DNA of 64,000 nt from Mucidula mucida (Eukaryota; Basidiomycota; Agaricomycetes; Agaricales; Physalacriaceae), in NCBI GenBank assembly GCA_015501055.1, contig JADNYV010000006.1, forward strand, positions 496,001 through 560,000. The letters run 5' to 3'. The notes below the pieces were generated by a model that ran no database searches, was not told where the DNA came from, and saw only the letters and a list, made by a program, of their open reading frames with translations. The translations under genes were made by a program, and so were the position numbers. Positions 59,623 to 64,000 of the stretch are shown here, one piece after another. Positions within the stretch are counted from its first letter, which is position 1. Every line of letters begins with the position of its first letter.

Positions 59623-62600
59623 CTAGGAGGATTCCGAAGGAGGATCTGATGACGGTGGCGGTATTATTTCAGTCAAAAATCCAGGCAAGAACCTCTCCAT
59701 CCGCTCTGCCGTCGCCGTCCATAACGTGCGCTGTTCCTGCGAGCGCTTATCATCCGCCGACGGCGGCACCAGCATCTGCGTAGCCTGCATGACGAGGATG
59801 ACGTTTTTCAGCGACTCCGGTATTGCTTCGTACTAGAGCAGGCATAAGCGAGAGTCGCAGCTTCTTGTAAAAGTGAACGTACCAATTGATCACCTCTGTC
59901 CGCATTCATCAACCGGTCCAGCAAGTCCAGTATCTGGATCCATAATATCCGGATATCTGACTGATTTGAGCTTTCCCTCACTTCGAAATGCATGAATGTT
60001 TTGCATAACAATGCAGAGGCTCGCAAGCGACTCTCTGGCATGCCGGGTGGATCTCGTACAAACACCTGAGGCTTCAGTAACTCGTCCAGCAGAGGAAACA
60101 CCACTCTGTTGAAGATCTCCTCCCTCTGCACATCGGAAGAATCCTTGAAGATCTCATGAGGGCCTAGCAAAATGCGCTGCAATTGGCTCATTGAGTTATG
60201 TCGGATTTCTCGGGATGCGTTCGTAGATTGTCGGCTGAGAGATGATAGTAATGGTAACCAGAGCTGGCGCCAGACTAGTCGAGACGTTATTGGAAAGCTA
60301 AGCTGAGGGCAGCGTCTCGACGAACCTTGTTCTTTAGACATGCTCGGAACTTGACTAGTCGAAAGCCACTTCTTCAACGTGACGAGGAGATCTACGGCTT
60401 TCTTCCCTCGTTCTACTTGAGGCGTGCTTGAGAAGCATCAGCCTCACTTTCACTACCAATCGAGAGCGCTGACTTACCTAGTAGCGGCAGGCGTGTCACG
60501 CCGACGACCGCGATGTTGCTGGTTCTCGATAGTCAATCCCGCTGTCGAAACGAAGTCATCCAGGAGTTGTACTAGCCCTGGGAAGTTGTCTGGAGAGACA
60601 TGCTGTTCAGGTCCTTCCGAAACCAGGTTTGTGATGAGATCGAAAGAGAGTCGGGACGCTTCGGGATGTGATATTGTCGAGCGCATTAGAACGAACACCA
60701 AGTTCCATTCAGTTTGTGACCTGATGCGGATTAGGTACTAGAGAAGACGAGATCAACCGTCAGACTGACCTGATCACAGACTGGTGTTTCTGGACAATGA
60801 GCACTAGACCAGATATAACTTGCTCTGCCACCGAGTTCGCAATAGCTGGTTTCAGACCTGCAAGAAGGTCAAAAGATACATAGAGTTGGTCCCGAAGCGA
60901 AGGCTACAACACCGCAAATAAGTGACATTCACATGCGAAGGAAAGCAACGAACGAATTGAGCAACTATCAGGCACAGTCGTAGAAGCCCAACCACCGCCC
61001 TTTCAACAAGTAAAACGCTGTATTGTTCAGGTGTCGACAGTAATCCCGAAAGATGCTCGAAAACAATCGGCCTAATGAAGACAGTTACGTTCAAATTCCG
61101 GGAAACATAGACATGACGAACCACAGGTCTTCTATATGTTGCGGTGTCTGGCAGGCAATGCTGACCATGGTTTCCAGCAGGAAAACCGAGGCGGGGTCGT
61201 ACGGGAGAGAAAATGGCTGCTCTGCTGGGTTCCCATCGTCTGAGGATTCTTGACGGAGCTTGGCGATTGTTCGATCATGTGCTAAAGCCTCAAGAGCACG
61301 AATCGCAGCAATGAGCGCGTGAAGGTCAAGGTACCTGCATTCTATGAGTAAAATGGGCCTGATGTCATAGAGAGGACCCACATAATCTGACTGTAAAGCT
61401 CGTCCAGGCGACAAGAAGCCACGCAATCAATCGTACATAACGTATTTTCGACATCGGAATCTGTCGCCTCTGGAAGTGCTTCAGAGCTTGCAGAATATGG
61501 TGTCATCAAATACGATGACAGGGCAGACAGCAAGCCTCCTCCCTCGCTCCTCGACGCCTGCCGTTGTGGTTGGCTCCCACGGAGAGGTATCATGGAAACG
61601 CCACCTAAGAAATCCTCCATCTGGAGCATCCTTGTTGGTAGAAGTGACCGGAGGAACAAGTTTTGGAACATCTCAAATATCTGAAGCCATGATGAGTCTT
61701 ATGTGACGGGGAGAAAGACACCCACCTGTGTCCATCCTTCGCGTAACGCATTACCGTTTCCGTTGACAATGTTGAATAGGACAACGGCAGCAAGCTGTCC
61801 CTTGAAGTTCGTCCCAAACTTGACAGACAAGTTCGATACTGTCACAGATTGACCTTCAACATCAACCACAGGATAATTGGGAACTTGAGCGGGCAAATTC
61901 TCGGAAAGCAGGCCAGTCGCTTGCGATAATGACACAACCACAAAGTCGAAGACATCAGGTAGTAAAAAGTTTCCGGCTAGAGTCGCGCACTGCCGGAACC
62001 CAGCGACAGACCGCTGGATGATGTAGTCGTCATCGAACGTGATGAACGCGTACGCAATGGCGGAGATGACAGGCTTCCATACGGATTTGAAAATATCGAT
62101 GTCGAAGTGTGACGTATTGGCCACCATGAGATCACCTGAAAGCACAGTGAGAAGTGAAAGTAGGTGGCGTAATTGGGATGAACGCACCGGCTTGTCGTGA
62201 ACGAGTAAGCAACTCTTTCCAAGCATACTCGAAACCGAGCTGGCCAGTATGTTCTTCAGGCATGACAATCTCATGTTTTCGAATTGAGTCATAGATGTTT
62301 TGCTGGTAGATGTCAGGACTGGCAAAAGTGATGTAGAAATTGACACGAACCAGATATGCCGGCGAAAAGTCTCCCCCATTGTTGACGCCTCTCAAGTTCT
62401 TCTGAAAATCTTCGAAGCTCATTCGTTTCTTTGGTACCGTGTGAGTAACAATGCACGCAGACAGAATGATTGAGCATACCCGAACTTGTGGATTGTGCTG
62501 ATCAGTGTTGAGCATTATGACAGCAAACGCCAGCACGAAAACAGCATCTTCACTTTTAATCTCAGCTAGAGCGAAAAGTCAGCGAGAGCTACACGCGATA

Positions 62601-64000
62601 CTCATGACTACCTACCAGGCTGAGTTGCGAAGTAGATGGACGCATATGTCTCCGTGATGCGGGATATCTGCTGAGCCTCTCCAGGAAGTCGGAAAGCCTC
62701 TAACAGCTCACGCATGGCATCCGCCATAGGTTTCTAACCAAGTCAAGACATTATACGAACGTCAGAGAGAATACTCACATCCTTGAAATCGAACAAGCCT
62801 ATGAATGCCCTCAGGATTTCGATGTTATCAGGTTTGGAGATAAAATCCCCTAGTAAGCGTTTGTCTAAACGAGAACAGCTCTTTAGAAATTTTGCTAGGC
62901 TTTGCGCTTTCGACACCTCCGAGGATAGGTCCGCGTAGATCAATCCGTTTTCCTCTAGGAAGGCCAACCCAGTCTTGGGTTTCGCATTGAATTTTGACGC
63001 GGCAGATAGGATTAGTTTCTTCTGCGACTTGATTTGCATAAGTGACTCCGGCGCCGGATATTCCTTTTAGCTGATCAACGATGACGAAGTATCTCAGTAA
63101 ACAATGACTTACTGACGGCCACGACTGAGAAGCCTAGGGATCTATCAGTACGCACGCACGGAAGAGAGAAAGCAAAACTGACGCCTTGGGCGCGATTGGC
63201 CATATCGTTGACAAATGCTAACAGAAGATCCAAACAGAGAAATTGGGCATTTTGTTGTTGGATGTCCAAGTGATCATGATGATGAATGGGATACACAGAC
63301 TACAGAATTGTCAGAAAGCTGATCGACAAGTACAAAGCGATCTCTACCTTGGTCAAAAATTCAATCAGGCGTTCCAACAAGTTTTCACAATTGATATCAC
63401 AGTCATAGTTGGTATATACGTCCACCATAAAGCTCGAATGCCGAGCGATTTGATTCAAGGTTTCGAGAAGTAGATCACGAGTTTGCCCTTGGGCGGGAGG
63501 GACAAGAGGTCGCGGTTGGGTACTATTGTCCTTCTCCTGCTCTGCAGGAGCTAGTAAAGGTGTCTCCGGGGCAGGAGTTCCCGGTCGCGGTGAGCCAGCA
63601 TAAGTAGTAGCTCTCTTGTTTAGTTGCTTGGGTGTCGGAAGGGGGGGAGCCAGCCGATCAATAGTGAAAGCCAGAAAGAGCTCTTGCTGTAGTTTAAGAT
63701 GGCGTCGCATGGTATCAAACATAGTCGAGATAGTGCGCAGAGCAGCATGGAGTACGGAGGTGTTGTCAGAGCGTGCGAGTTGGAAGAGGAATTTGCATCC
63801 GGGATCAATGATAAGGGCTTTCAGTGAAGGGAAATCTGGGATTCGAGGACCAGCCTCTTCAAAGGCGGTGTTGAGAATTCCCAAGACAGTTAGACGCGTT
63901 GAATCTGTGTGCTTCTGATCATTGGGATCTAGCACGTTGACCAAGACGCGCAGGAGTTCCAGTATAGACGGGAGTCCGTCTAGTCTTTGATCAGTCATGT
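59623..64000 (-). CDS. GBF1/Gea-type Arf guanine-nucleotide exchange factor (5' end outside window)
   Basis: Minus-strand gene in many short exons, stop at 59623; the N-terminus lies beyond 64000. In order: the DCB/HUS helical region ([17 protein letters not shown], the linker with [11 protein letters not shown], then [21 protein letters not shown]); the Sec7 domain with [20 protein letters not shown] and the glutamate-finger motif [18 protein letters not shown] plus [17 protein letters not shown]; and HDS-type helical repeats ([55 protein letters not shown]). The Ser/Pro tail ends [11 protein letters not shown]. The Sec7 glutamate displaces GDP from Arf, driving COPI coat assembly at the early Golgi. 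Exon borders were not all resolved. GBF1/Gea rather than BIG/Sec7 is chosen from the HUS and Sec7 context. Confidence 0.88.

Overview
This window is genomic DNA of a filamentous basidiomycete, most likely a saprotrophic Agaricomycete. Nearly every gene is cut by introns of about 46-60 bp with GT(R)NGT donors, the genes are dense and on both strands, and the gene set is typical of mushrooms: an ICMT-family methyltransferase, a secreted intradiol dioxygenase, a GH6 cellobiohydrolase, a sesquiterpene synthase beside a P450, an arrestin-like protein and an F-box relic. I built gene models by hand by joining reading frames at GT-AG borders. For most models the joined coding length is an exact multiple of three and matches the family end to end.

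Layout. 1.2-6.6 kb: ICMT-like methyltransferase, secreted intradiol dioxygenase, an acidic hypothetical protein and an Atg14-like autophagy subunit, all plus strand. 6.9-7.9 kb: decayed F-box gene on the minus strand. 8.0-11.2 kb: SCYL2-type pseudokinase, convergent with a very intron-rich HRQ1 helicase (11.3-16.1 kb, minus). 16.3-17.4 kb: a C-terminal fragment of an Mtr4 helicase. 18.3-18.8 kb: a Ser/Glu-rich hypothetical protein. 21.2-23.2 kb: ADF-H/coiled-coil/PH protein. 24.3-29.4 kb: GH6 cellobiohydrolase, SDR oxidoreductase and S10 carboxypeptidase, all plus strand. 30.3-31.5 kb: C2H2 transcription factor (minus). 32.8-42.7 kb: two inverted paralogues of an unrecognised protein bracket a P450, a divergently transcribed sesquiterpene synthase and glucose-6-phosphate isomerase. 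43.1-49.0 kb (minus): arrestin-like protein, PKA catalytic subunit and a LigB-type dioxygenase. 49.0-53.3 kb: the largest gene-poor stretch. 53.3-56.0 kb: three-RRM protein of the Nam8/Ngr1 type. 56.7-57.4 kb: a small DNA transposon (MITE-like) with perfect 29-bp terminal inverted repeats. 58.2-64.0 kb (minus): cytochrome b561 and a GBF1/Gea-type Arf exchange factor that runs off the window.

Functional links are local. The sesquiterpene synthase and P450 share a 1.16-kb divergent promoter and look like a minimal terpenoid cluster. GH6, the secreted dioxygenase and the carboxypeptidase fit extracellular plant-biomass turnover. Most other genes are housekeeping or signalling.

The most interesting sequence-level signals are splicing oddities (GC-AG introns and micro-exons in HRQ1 and b561, and a GA donor in the carboxypeptidase), the inverted paralogue pair around the terpene genes, the MITE, the truncated Mtr4 and the F-box pseudogene. 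I did not find a convincing wholly new biological system.
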